49,800 nucleotides of DNA from Caulobacteraceae bacterium (GTDB taxonomy: Bacteria; Pseudomonadota; Alphaproteobacteria; Caulobacterales; Caulobacteraceae). Of the stretch, positions 1-8,013 are shown piece by piece. The position numbers and the translations under genes were made by a program. The notes below the pieces were generated by a model that saw only the letters and a list, made by a program, of their open reading frames with translations, searched no databases and was not told the origin of the DNA. How positions within the stretch are numbered: the first letter of the stretch is position 1; every line of letters begins with the position of its first letter. Location: contig JAQGIW010000293.1 of the NCBI GenBank assembly GCA_028290905.1, positions 1-49,800 on the forward strand, in the 5' to 3' direction.

Positions 1-41
1 GCGGCGCGGCGGGTCGGGAGACAACCCGCGAAAACACCTCA

Positions 42-131
<90 letters not shown>

Positions 132-346
132 CTTCTGTGGGCTAGAGAGATGCACCTCCTGTCCGCGCGCTAAGTGGCCGGCGACCGGGTGGTCCGGCTC
201 CAAGAGGCCGTCTAGCGCGCGAGCGGGGAGGCGGTTCCTGCATGCGATCGGGTGTGCCGTAGACCGTGTCTGCCGCGGACCGACTTGGCGGCGAGGCCTG
301 GTCGGGAGCTCGCGAGCCTGCAACAGACGGCGTAGGAGATCACGGG

Positions 347-3154
347 GTGGCGGCGCCGAAGACCTTCTTGCTGGCTGTGTTTTTCACGGTGGTCGCGCAG
401 GCCGCGGCTCCGCCAGCCGGGCGTCAGGCGCGACCAGCGCCGGCGCCGATCGGCTCTCTGGATAAGGCGGCCGGAGCGCCGGAGCTCGCCGTCGCCGCGG
501 CGGCGATGTCCCAAGCCGACGCGTTTGAGAACGAGGGCCGCCACCCGGATGCGGAACCTCTTTATCGTCGGGCCCTCAGCCTGCGCGAAAGCAGGCTCGG
601 CCCGGATCATCCCGATACGGCGGTCAGCGCCGAGGGATTGGCCGTGGCCCTCGAGGGGCAGGCCCGGCTCGAGGAGGCCGAGCCGCTGCTCCGTCGCGTC
701 CTCGCCGTTGACGCCAGGAACCCGGGGCCGCCCGGAACGGGGATGGCCCGCCATATCGAAAACCTCGCTGAATTGCTGGGCGAGGAGGGTCGGTTTTCGG
801 AGGCCGAGCCCCTGCGCCGCCGCGCCCTGGCGATCTACGACGCCACGGTCGGATCCGACCATCCGTCGACGGCCTCGGCCTTGGACAACCTCGCCCTCAC
901 CCTGCACCAGCAGGGCCGCGACGGGCAGGCCGAGCCGATGTTCCGACGGGCCATGCACATCCTCGAGACGTCGCTCGGAGACACGCATGTCAAGGCGACG
1001 ATCCCGGCCAAACATATTGCGAACCTGCTTGTGGATCACGGCCGATATCCCGAGGCGGAGAGTCTGTTCAGGCACGCCTTGCGGATCGAAGAAGCCCAGC
1101 TTGGGCCCGAGCACCCCGAAACCGGGATCACCTTGAACGACCTCGCGGCGGCCCTGATGGATCAGGATCGCTACGCCGAGGCGGAACCTATCCAGCGGCG
1201 CGCCCTGGCGATCCTCGAACACGCGCTCGGCCCGGACCATCCCGACACGGCCTCCGCCCTGGAGGGCCTCGCCCGCCTGTTCGCGGACCAGGGGCGGTTC
1301 GCGCAAGCCGAGCCCGTTCTGAAACGGGTGGTCGCGATCCGTGAGGCAAGACTGGGTCCGAACCACCCCGAAACCGTTGCGGCCAACGAGTCCCTGGGGC
1401 TGAACGAATTGAACCAGGCGAACTTCGCCGACGCCGTGCGGCGCTATCGGCGGGCCTGCCCACAGCATGTCGTGACGGCGGGCCTGGTCGAACCGGCCGA
1501 CGACGCCGGCCGGGCTCGCGCGACGCGTTCCTCGAACTGCTTCGCCAGCCTTGGCCTGGCCCTGCGGGGATGGTTCGAGCAAGGCGGCGGCGAGGCCGCC
1601 GGCGATCAGCCCGAGCGCCTGACAGGCGAGGCGTTCGAGGCGGCCCAGCGCGCGATCCAGTCCGCCTCCGGCGACGCCCTGGCGCGCTCGGCCGCGCTCA
1701 CCGCGGCCGCGAGCCGGGGGGCGGGCGAGATGGCCGCCGGCTATGAGACCACCCTTGGAGAGCTCGGCGTCGTCGACGAGGACTTCGCCAAGGCGGCGGC
1801 CGAGCCCGGCGCCGGGGGGGTGGAAACGCGGGCGGCCCTGCACAAGACGCGAACCGAGACCCAGGCGCGGCTGGCAAGCCTGTCGGCGTCCCTGCGCGAC
1901 CGCGTCCCGCTCTATTGGGCCTACCGATCGCCGCAACCGGTGGGGCTGGCCGCCCTGCAGGCCGCCGCCGGCCCGGACGCGGCGCTGCTTCACGCCGGCG
2001 AAGGCCTGGTCGTGTGGCTGGCCCCCCCGGGCCAGGACCACGGGCTGGTGTTCGCGGTCAGCAAGACGAAAGTCGCCTGGGCGAGGCTTGGCATGTCGGG
2101 CGATGAGCTCCGCACGTCCGTCGCCGGGCTGCGCGCTCAGATCGAGGCTCGCCACAGGCGATTCGACCGACAGACCGCCTTCAGGCTGTACGAGGCCCTG
2201 CTGGGCGATCCCGCGATCCAGGCGGTGATCGCCGAGCCGCAAGTGCTGCTTTTTGTGCCGTCGGGCCCCCTCAACAGCCTGCCCCCGAGCCTGTTGGTCA
2301 CGGCCGCGCCCGAGGGTGGGACGGCGGGCGACACATCGCAGGCCAGCCTGCGCGCAACCCCATGGCTGCTGCGGGCCAAGGCCGTGGCCCTGCTGCCGGC
2401 GGTGTCCAGCCTCGAGACCCTGCGGGAACTGATCCCGACCCACCGCCCGGTCGCGGCAGACCCGATGCTGGTGTTCGCCGACCCCGACTTCGCGGGCCCG
2501 ATGGCCGCCGCCGCGCCGGCGGCGGCGCTGGACACCCCTGACGCCCTGAAGCGTCTACCCCGCCTGCCCGGCACTCGCATCGAGGGGGAGGCGCTCGAGA
2601 AGGCCCTCGGCGGGCGCTCGGGAAGTCTGCTTCTGGGCGCACAGGCGTCGAAGGCGCAACTGATGGAGCGCAATGCAGACGGTCGATTGAGCAACGTGCG
2701 CGTGCTGGAGTTTGCGACACACGGCCTGGTGGCCGGCGCGGCCAGCTGGGTGCACGAACCGGCCCTGGTCATGTCCGCGGACGCCCGTCCGGGGGGGCAA
2801 TTGCTGCTCGCGTCCGAGGCCGCCACGCTCAGGCTCAACGCCGACTGGGTGCTGCTGTCGGCCTGCGACACCGCCAGCCCGGACGCTCCGGAGGCCGAGG
2901 GACTGTCCGGTCTGTCGCGCGCGTTCTTCTTTGCCGGCGCCCGCTCGCTGCTGATAACTCACTGGTCGGTCCGCGACGACATCGCCGCGCGCCTGATCCC
3001 GGCGACCCTGGTGGCGGAACGCGCCGCCGCCGACCTGTCGCGAGCCCAGGCGCTGCGGCAGGCCACCCTCGCCGTTCTCGACGATCCGGCGCTGCACGCC
3101 GCCAGCCCCGTCGCCTGGGCCCCGTTCACGCTGGTGGGCGAACCGGACCGGTAG
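347..3154 (+). CDS. Secreted TPR-CHAT domain protein (caspase-like peptidase fold)
   Basis: This is a 935-residue protein. I chose GTG 347 over the upstream in-frame GTG 266 because AGGAG lies 8 nt before it and it gives a clean signal peptide (AAPKTFLLAVFFTVVAQAAA), so export is likely. Residues of about 50-380 form kinesin-light-chain-type TPRs with a 42-residue period (AEPLxRRAL..., LGPDHPxTA). A helical linker follows. The last 350 residues are a CHAT domain, with the presumed catalytic His in EFATHGL (about residue 792) and Cys in LLSACDTA (about 840), both intact. CHAT domains belong to the caspase/separase fold; family members with TPRs are widespread in bacteria but rarely have known substrates. 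No obvious target gene sits beside it. Protease activity is inferred from the two residues. Confidence 0.9.
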   Translation: MAAPKTFLLAVFFTVVAQAAAPPAGRQARPAPAPIGSLDKAAGAPELAVAAAAMSQADAFENEGRHPDAEPLYRRALSLRESRLGPDHPDTAVSAEGLAVALEGQARLEEAEPLLRRVLAVDARNPGPPGTGMARHIENLAELLGEEGRFSEAEPLRRRALAIYDATVGSDHPSTASALDNLALTLHQQGRDGQAEPMFRRAMHILETSLGDTHVKATIPAKHIANLLVDHGRYPEAESLFRHALRIEEAQLGPEHPETGITLNDLAAALMDQDRYAEAEPIQRRALAILEHALGPDHPDTASALEGLARLFADQGRFAQAEPVLKRVVAIREARLGPNHPETVAANESLGLNELNQANFADAVRRYRRACPQHVVTAGLVEPADDAGRARATRSSNCFASLGLALRGWFEQGGGEAAGDQPERLTGEAFEAAQRAIQSASGDALARSAALTAAASRGAGEMAAGYETTLGELGVVDEDFAKAAAEPGAGGVETRAALHKTRTETQARLASLSASLRDRVPLYWAYRSPQPVGLAALQAAAGPDAALLHAGEGLVVWLAPPGQDHGLVFAVSKTKVAWARLGMSGDELRTSVAGLRAQIEARHRRFDRQTAFRLYEALLGDPAIQAVIAEPQVLLFVPSGPLNSLPPSLLVTAAPEGGTAGDTSQASLRATPWLLRAKAVALLPAVSSLETLRELIPTHRPVAADPMLVFADPDFAGPMAAAAPAAALDTPDALKRLPRLPGTRIEGEALEKALGGRSGSLLLGAQASKAQLMERNADGRLSNVRVLEFATHGLVAGAASWVHEPALVMSADARPGGQLLLASEAATLRLNADWVLLSACDTASPDAPEAEGLSGLSRAFFFAGARSLLITHWSVRDDIAARLIPATLVAERAAADLSRAQALRQATLAVLDDPALHAASPVAWAPFTLVGEPDR

Positions 3155-3425
3155 GATCGTAAGGCGCTGCCACGAACACCGTTCACCTCCTGATCGCGGC
3201 CAGCGCGACAACCTGTCCATTGCGAATCGCATGCGAACGCTGCCATTGGCCTCCTCGGCACGGGGCAGCAAATGATCGCGGCGAATGGGTTCGCGGTCTG
3301 GGGCGCCGGGCCTCTACCTTGGCGTAGAGCGGGTCGCGGCGAACGGGATCGCGGTCCGCACCCCGCGCGGGATTTCCTTCGTCGATAGGCGCGAAGGCCC
3401 CCGTCGTCCCGGCCGTTAGCTCTCC
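3155..3425. other. Intergenic region with an imperfect direct repeat
   Basis: I see no convincing gene here. A 25-bp unit at 3274-3298 (GATCGCGGCGAATGGG...) recurs at 3332-3356 with 22 of 25 bases identical. A small hairpin, CTCTAC-N6-GTAGAG (about 3312-3329), lies between the copies. This could be a decayed coding duplication or chance in GC-rich DNA. Confidence 0.35.
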
Positions 3426-3742
3426 TTGGCCGCCGCATCCCCCGAGCTCCCTTTTTCCCTCGAGCCGGCCAAGGCGCCGTTCGCGGACGCGGTGCTGATG
3501 TGCGGCAAGTGCAGCCGCAAGCTCGGATCTGACGGCAAGGCGATCCGTAAGGCGCTGAAACAGGCCCTGAAGAGCCGTCGCTGGGGCAAGGTGCGCCTGG
3601 TAGAGATGAGCTGCTTCTCCCTCTGCCCCAAGCGTCGCCAGGTGCTCGCCAGCGTCGCACACTGGGCGATCGCCGCCTGCTGGTGATCGACCCCGGCTCG
3701 CCGGTGGAACAGGCCTTGGACCATCTGCTCGGATCGCCGTAA
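3426..3742 (+). pseudogene. Frameshifted (2Fe-2S) ferredoxin-like protein
   Basis: From TTG 3426 the frame encodes a short protein with two cysteine pairs, MCGKCSRKL and SCFSLCPK. This C-x2-C / C-x3-C layout resembles small thioredoxin-like 2Fe-2S proteins. The frame then runs into AHWAIAACW and stops at about 3686. Reading in the -1 frame from CTG 3662 restores a plausible conserved tail (LGDRRLLVIDPGSPVEQALD, then HLLGSP) ending at TAA 3740. The simplest reading is loss of one base near 3655-3662. The start is uncertain because an in-frame TAG lies just upstream and no good ribosome binding site is seen; ATG 3498 is too far inside the domain. The break may be a real pseudogene or a sequencing error. 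The family assignment rests on the cysteine pattern. Confidence 0.55.
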
Positions 3743-4030
3743 CTCCGGTCGGCGAGGGTGCAGACGTCAGGCGGGGAGATGAGGGGGCTGACGTTTGGCG
3801 GCGTCATCGAAACCGTGGGGTACCGTTGAGCGGAGGCGTGCGGGCCGTTGGCAGACGGAACCCCTGCGCGCGCGCCTATAGTATAACCTCAATATCTTCT
3901 GTCATGTGGGCACTTCTTCGGGGCTTACATTGAGCATGACGGATGCCAAATTAAATATAAACACCCAATCTGAACGGTGTTCATCGGCATGTGCGACGTT
4001 TTGTCTATTTGTTGTTAACCGCTCACGATG
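3743..4030. other. Intergenic, AT-richer promoter region of the metalloprotease gene
   Basis: No gene is recognised. From about 3870 the composition becomes clearly AT-richer than the neighbours, with stretches such as CCTATAGTATAACC and AAATTAAATATAAACACC. That fits a promoter region for the gene at 4091, but I cannot fix a -35/-10 pair. A strong leader hairpin follows immediately and is listed separately. Confidence 0.4.
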
Positions 4031-4080
4031 CCAATGGCGACGCACTTCGCCCGTCAGCTGAGTCTGACGTCTGCCATTGG
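4031..4080 (+). promoter_or_regulatory. Nested inverted repeat directly upstream of the metalloprotease ribosome binding site
   Basis: The outer arms are CCAATGGCGAC (4031-4041) and GTCTGCCATTGG (4069-4080), pairing over 11 bp with a single bulged T. Inside them CGTCAG (4052-4057) pairs with CTGACG (4064-4069). The right outer arm ends in the GG that begins the purine-rich GGGGAA before ATG 4091, so folding could affect ribosome access. It could equally be a protein-binding dyad in DNA. The pairing is seen directly; the regulatory role is inferred. Confidence 0.55.
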
Positions 4081-4090
4081 GGAATAAATC

Positions 4091-5215
4091 ATGATTTGTT
4101 CTGTCGCTCGCGCTCGCGTGTCCTGTGAACTTGCGCCGGAGGCGGCGAGGCGGTGGGCGGTAACGGGCGCCGCCGTGCTCCTCGGTCTGGTCGGCGCGAG
4201 CGCGGCCCACGCTATGACCATCATCCCCGTCTATGATTCCAGCGTCACATCCCGCTCCAACGCGGCCGCGATCGAGGCGGCCTTCGGGCAGGTGGCCACC
4301 GAGTTCGACAAGGCGTTCGCACCCGCCGTGACGGTCAAGATCGGCGTCTCCTGGGGCAAGGTGAACGGCGCCTCGATCGGATCGGGAAACATCGCCGCCA
4401 GTCGGATGTCCCTGCTGAGCGGGTTCACCTACGCCGACGTGAAGAGCATCTTCCGCGCAGACGCCGCCGCCAAGCCCGGCGACGCGAACATGGCCACACT
4501 GGCCGCTCACCTGCCCACGGCCAGCCCGGCCGGATCGCGCGGCTATGCGATTCCCTACGCGGAGGCCCAGGCGGTGGGTTACCTCCCGGCGACCCTTGCC
4601 GTCGACAGCGGCTATGTGGGTTTCTCGTCGTCCGCCGTCTGGGACTTCAGCCCGACGAACGGTATCTCCGCCGGGGCCTACGACTTCCAGGGCATGGCCG
4701 CCCACGAGATTTCCGAGGTGCTGGGCCGCATCACCGGCCTCTACGGGAGCAACCCTACCTATGCGACGCCGCTGGATGTCTTGAGGTACAGCGCCAAAGG
4801 GGTTTCCAGCTTCTCCTACAGCCAGTCGGCCTATTTCTCGATCAATGGTGGCTCGACGAACCTGGGGACGTTCAACGTCACGGGCGGCGGCGACCGCACC
4901 GACTGGCGCTCCATCGCGGGCGACGCGCAGAACGCCTATCTCTCGACGGGGGTCAACTACGCTTTGACTGTGGCCGACAGGACGCTGCTGGATGTCCTCG
5001 GTTGGGGCGCGGCCGCGCCGACCGTCACCATCGGCAGCCCCGTCCCCGTGGCCAGCCTGACCGGGTCGGGGGCCGGAATGGCCGCGGTACCGGAGCCGAC
5101 GACGTGGCTGCTGATGCTGTGGGGGATCGCCCTCGCGGGCTGCGCCAGCCGCGGCCGCGCCGCCGCACAGGTCCGCCAACCCGCTTCCATCCGCCGAGCC
5201 CGTGTTGGTCGCTGA
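4091..5215 (+). CDS. NF038122-type metalloprotease with PEP-CTERM sorting signal
   Basis: This 374-residue protein has a signal peptide ending near ASAAHA, then the conserved start MTIIPVYDSSV. A zinc-peptidase-type motif AAHEISEVLGRITGLY lies at about residue 206, and the C-terminus is a PEP-CTERM tail: VPEPTTW, a hydrophobic stretch (LLMLWGIALAG), then SRGR. PEP-CTERM proteins are exported and processed by an exosortase, so an outer-surface location is likely. ATG 4091 is chosen because GGGGAA lies 7 nt upstream. GTG 4118 is an alternative if the GGGGAATAAATC element here is a promoter rather than a ribosome binding site. Its substrate is unknown. No exosortase gene is in the window. The family name is from recognition of the sequence. 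Confidence 0.88.
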   Translation: MICSVARARVSCELAPEAARRWAVTGAAVLLGLVGASAAHAMTIIPVYDSSVTSRSNAAAIEAAFGQVATEFDKAFAPAVTVKIGVSWGKVNGASIGSGNIAASRMSLLSGFTYADVKSIFRADAAAKPGDANMATLAAHLPTASPAGSRGYAIPYAEAQAVGYLPATLAVDSGYVGFSSSAVWDFSPTNGISAGAYDFQGMAAHEISEVLGRITGLYGSNPTYATPLDVLRYSAKGVSSFSYSQSAYFSINGGSTNLGTFNVTGGGDRTDWRSIAGDAQNAYLSTGVNYALTVADRTLLDVLGWGAAAPTVTIGSPVPVASLTGSGAGMAAVPEPTTWLLMLWGIALAGCASRGRAAAQVRQPASIRRARVGR

Positions 5216-5219
5216 AGGA

Positions 5220-5416
5220 TGGCGTCCGGCGGCGTTCAGCCGCCGGCGCCGACTTGTCGGGGCGTCGGCCGCCTCCAGGACGAGCCGCACGCGAAACGTT
5301 ACGCCGCCGTCGTGAGTCACCAGGAGTTGACCCCCGACCTGGGCGATGAGGGAATTGACGAGTCTCAAGGCCGCCGGCGGCCGTCCGATCTTGTGGCAGG
5401 CGTGAACGCCATCCAT
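5220..5416 (-). pseudogene. Remnant of a histidine kinase ATPase domain (C-terminal end)
   Basis: Read on the minus strand from 5416, the frame gives ALRLVNSLIAQVGGQL followed by VTHDGGVTFRVRL. This matches the last ATP-binding segment (G2 box to the final strand) of HWE/HisKA_2-type sensor kinases, usually LGLRLV..L..QLGG.L.V..DGG..F.(I/V). Nothing upstream on this strand (above 5416) continues the domain: the histidine box, N box and G1 box are missing. It lies between the convergent metalloprotease and anti-sigma genes, so it is probably a relic. The call rests on about 35 residues. Confidence 0.45.
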
Positions 5417-5472
5417 GCAAGCGCCCCGAGAGGGGACGCCAAGTCAGGTTGCGCCCGGCGCCGGTGCGCGCC

Positions 5473-6237
5473 TCACGGCCCGCTCGCCTTTTGAACAAGG
5501 CGCGCGAGGGTGAGCAGTTCGTCCCGCCCAGTGTCGGATACGGCCCCGAAGTCCAAATTCCCCTGTCTCCAGAACACGAAGCGATAGCCGTTGCGGCTGG
5601 CGCTTGCCGGCAGCGTCTCGCCGTCGCGTGCCCAGGCGAAGACGTTGATGACATGGGCGCCGTGCCGGTAGACAACGACCGCGGCCCGGCGGCCGTCGAC
5701 ATAGTCCGCGCGTCCGCCCACCAGCTTGTAACCCTGTTCCGCGAAGTCGACGGCAGGCGGCGAGACGTCGGTATGGCCGGCGAACCACGGCTTCACAGTG
5801 TGGCGGTCGCTCGACACCACGTCCACCAGATGATCCGACATCATCGAGCGCAGGTGGGCGTTCATCACGTCGCCCACGAGCGGACTGGCGGGCGGCGGCA
5901 CGAGGGCGAACATCACCAGGGCGGCCGCCATGGCCGTCGCGGCGGAGCCGCTCGCCGCCCCCGACAGGAACCGGAGGTTGGCGCCGACGAAGCGCCCAAC
6001 GCCCGGCCGATCTCCATCCTCGCGCCGCAGGTTCTCGGTGATGCGCCGCCGAAGAGGGGCATCGGCGCGATGATAGGACGCTTGCTCGCGGATAAGCCGG
6101 CGGGTGGCTTCCAGATCCGACAGCAGGGTCGCGCAATCGCCGCAGGTCTCCAGGTGACGTTCGACCTCCACCGAGGCGCTGGCATCCAGCTCGCCGTCGA
6201 AATACTCCTGGGTCCGCAGAGTCTCAGTGCACGGCAT
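5473..6237 (-). CDS. Anti-sigma factor with zinc-binding N-terminus and one membrane segment
   Basis: This 254-residue protein starts 14 nt inside the end of the ECF sigma gene, behind an AGGAGG site 6 nt before its ATG, so the pair is translationally coupled. Residues 28-35 are HLETCGDC, the H-x3-C-x2-C signature of zinc-binding anti-sigma domains. One transmembrane helix (about 95-115, ATAMAAALVMFALVPP) follows, then a periplasmic domain of about 135 residues. By family knowledge it would hold the sigma factor at the membrane and release it on an envelope or redox signal; the signal is unknown. The periplasmic part looks like the sensor, but I recognise no named domain in it. Confidence 0.93.
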   Translation of the reverse strand: MPCTETLRTQEYFDGELDASASVEVERHLETCGDCATLLSDLEATRRLIREQASYHRADAPLRRRITENLRREDGDRPGVGRFVGANLRFLSGAASGSAATAMAAALVMFALVPPPASPLVGDVMNAHLRSMMSDHLVDVVSSDRHTVKPWFAGHTDVSPPAVDFAEQGYKLVGGRADYVDGRRAAVVVYRHGAHVINVFAWARDGETLPASASRNGYRFVFWRQGNLDFGAVSDTGRDELLTLARLVQKASGP

Positions 6238-6772
6238 GAGGAGCCTCCTGCCCGGCGCCGATCCAACCCTGTCTCAACAGGGCGCGCGCCCGAGCCAGGC
6301 GCGACATGACCGTGCCGATCGGCGCCCCCGTGACCTGGGCGATATCGCGATAGGACATGTCTTCCATCTCCCGCAGAACAAGGACCTCACGAAACTCCGC
6401 CGGCAGCCGGTCGATGATGGCGTTTAGTTGCCGCCCCTGCTGGGTGTGGATCACGGAGGCTTCCGGATCCGGGTCGTCGACGATCAAGCCACGGTCTCCG
6501 AGGTTCAGTTCGGCGTCCGCGGGCAGGGGCGCCTCGAGCTTGGCCCGCGTCCGTCCGAAAGCTGTGAGGTGACAATTGCGCACGATCGACAACAGCCACG
6601 GCTTCATGTTGTCTCCACGAAACGTGTCGAACGCCCGGAAGGCGCGTAACATCGCCTCCTGAACGATGTCGTCGGCGTCCAGGGGCGGACGCGCCAGACG
6701 CCGGGCGAGATTATAGGCCGCATCGAGATGCGGGAGGGCCTGCGCCTCGAATCGCCGGCGCCGGTCACTCAT
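6224..6772 (-). CDS. ECF-type RNA polymerase sigma factor
   Basis: A 182-residue sigma-70 family protein of ECF size. Region 2 is clear (LPHLDAAYNLARRL, DADDIVQEAMLRAFRAFDTF, KPWLLSIVRNCHL). Region 4 carries the helix-turn-helix (LPAEFREVLVLREMEDMSY, then DIAQVTGAPIGTVMSRLARA). It overlaps the anti-sigma gene by 14 nt. A promoter-like GGGGAATAAATC lies about 70 nt upstream on the same strand, and the same element precedes the metallophosphoesterase gene, so it probably drives its own transcription. The ribosome binding site is weak (CCGGAACG). Confidence 0.96.
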   Translation of the reverse strand: MSDRRRRFEAQALPHLDAAYNLARRLARPPLDADDIVQEAMLRAFRAFDTFRGDNMKPWLLSIVRNCHLTAFGRTRAKLEAPLPADAELNLGDRGLIVDDPDPEASVIHTQQGRQLNAIIDRLPAEFREVLVLREMEDMSYRDIAQVTGAPIGTVMSRLARARALLRQGWIGAGQEAPHAVH

Positions 6773-6823
6773 CGTTCCGGTGGGTCCTGGCCTGCATGTC
6801 TCTCTGGCGGCTGCCTCAGGAAG

Positions 6824-6851
6824 GACTCGGCATGACAGGGATTTATTCCCC
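6824..6851 (-). promoter_or_regulatory. Putative ECF promoter of the sigma/anti-sigma operon
   Basis: On the minus strand GGGGAATAAATC (6851 to 6840) is followed after 13 nt by GTC (6826-6824). The same two blocks with the same spacing lie before the metallophosphoesterase gene. The layout fits an ECF promoter with a GGGAATAA-type -35 and a GTC-containing -10, and places transcription start about 40-50 nt before the sigma ATG at 6772. Recognition by this sigma factor is inferred. Confidence 0.6.
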
Positions 6852-6867
6852 GGCGGCGAGAATGGCT

Positions 6868-7083
6868 TCAGCGAACCGTCTTGCCACCGTTCGACTCAGC
6901 GACCGACGCAACCCGCGCGAGATTGCCCGCGGCCGGGGCGGTTTCATCCTTCAACCCCTCGCGGAACGCCCGCAAGCCCTGGGCGGCGTCGCCCATCACC
7001 GCGGACAGCTTCATCCGGCCGCCGAATACGAGCATCACGACGACCGCGACGATGATCCAATGGATCGGACCGAGACTTCCCAT
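6868..7083 (-). CDS. Small TatA/E-like translocase subunit
   Basis: A 71-residue protein with the TatA layout: a short N-terminal membrane helix ([18 protein letters not shown]), the FG hinge, and an amphipathic helix ([20 protein letters not shown]) with an acidic-basic tail. TatA oligomers form the size-variable pore of the twin-arginine pathway. It is not in a tatABC operon. It is the last gene of a minus-strand run beginning with a Tat-signal metallophosphoesterase, which suggests a dedicated or stress-inducible subunit. RBS AGAAAGG lies about 9 nt upstream. At this length TatA and TatE cannot be separated by eye. Confidence 0.88.
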   Translation of the reverse strand: MGSLGPIHWIIVAVVVMLVFGGRMKLSAVMGDAAQGLRAFREGLKDETAPAAGNLARVASVAESNGGKTVR

Positions 7084-7116
7084 GGAAGCAGCCTTTCTGT
7101 CTGGAGGTTGAACCGC

Positions 7117-7947
7117 TCAGCGTTGGACCAGGCGGGTGTAGAGTTTCCAGGTGGCGAAGCCGAGCACGGGCAGGACGATCGCCAGGCCGATGAACATCGG
7201 AAGGCATCCGAGCGCCAGCAGGGCGGCGACCCTCACGCCCCAGGTCGCCATTTCCATCGGATTCTTCGCCACCGCCGCCACCGACGTCATCACCGCGAGC
7301 GTGGCGCTGACCGGCGTGTCGACAGCCATCGGAAAGGCGACCCCCATCAATAATAGAGTCGAAGCCGCGAAGGTCAGGCCGGCGAGATTGCCGAAAGCGA
7401 TCAGCCGCCAGCCTTCGGCCGTGGTGAAGACGATCCTCACGAACGCCGCCGCGCTGGCCGGATGATCCGGTTGGACCGTCAGGCCATAGATGGCCGCGGC
7501 GACGCTCATCCAGGCCACGAACAGGGCCACGAGGCCGAGGATGAGCAGGAAAAGCCCAGGTCGGCCACGTCGCCAGAGCCCGTCAAAGCCATGTCGCCAG
7601 CTTGCCTCGAGCCCAGCCTCGCGCCGACGGCCGATCTCATAGAAGCCGAGCGCGACAGCCGGACCGAGGATCGAGATCCCGGCGATCAGCGGAAACAGCA
7701 GCGGCAGCAGGCGGACGTTGAATGAGATCGCCGCTGCGAAGAACCCGACCAGCGGATAGATGACCGCCAGCAGGACGACGTCGCCCCGGGTCTCGAGGAA
7801 GTCCTTCCACCCTTCGGCGAGCGCCCAGTCCAGATCCCGCGCGCTGATCCGGCGAACCTCCGGGCGATGAAACAGACTGGCGAGGGTCGATGGGCGGGGG
7901 CTCGCGGAGACCGCCCTGATCGCGAGGGCCGCTATGAGAGCCTTCAT
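7117..7947 (-). CDS. DUF2189 family membrane protein
   Basis: A 276-residue integral membrane protein with about six hydrophobic segments. The N-terminal part (VRRISARDLDWALAEGWKDF) followed by LLAVIYPLVGFF and the central GPAVALGFYEIGRRRE are typical of DUF2189 proteins, which have no established function. A good ribosome binding site (GGAAGGA) lies 7 nt upstream. It sits between the cupredoxin and TatA genes in the same orientation, with 33-66 nt gaps, so co-transcription from the 9479 promoter is likely. Confidence 0.85.
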   Translation of the reverse strand: MKALIAALAIRAVSASPRPSTLASLFHRPEVRRISARDLDWALAEGWKDFLETRGDVVLLAVIYPLVGFFAAAISFNVRLLPLLFPLIAGISILGPAVALGFYEIGRRREAGLEASWRHGFDGLWRRGRPGLFLLILGLVALFVAWMSVAAAIYGLTVQPDHPASAAAFVRIVFTTAEGWRLIAFGNLAGLTFAASTLLLMGVAFPMAVDTPVSATLAVMTSVAAVAKNPMEMATWGVRVAALLALGCLPMFIGLAIVLPVLGFATWKLYTRLVQR

Positions 7948-8013
7948 GATACTATCCTTCCCGGTTGCGGGGGTTCCTGTGACTCGTCTGCAAGCTTTCG
8001 CTGCACCATCCCG

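Noticed and set aside
212-2443. 743-codon open frame antisense to the TPR-CHAT gene
   Set aside because: It mirrors the TPR periodicity of the sense strand and has low-complexity Gly/Arg composition. High GC makes antisense frames stay open; no independent start signal or domain is seen.
347-3154. TPR-CHAT gene as part of a type III-E CRISPR (Craspase-like) system
   Set aside because: The protein carries a secretion signal and there is no CRISPR array or Cas protein in the window.
3902-5219. Long minus-strand open frame antisense to the PEP-CTERM metalloprotease
   Set aside because: Composition is that of a GC-driven shadow. Only its first 60 codons, outside the metalloprotease gene, look protein-like and are listed as a kinase remnant.
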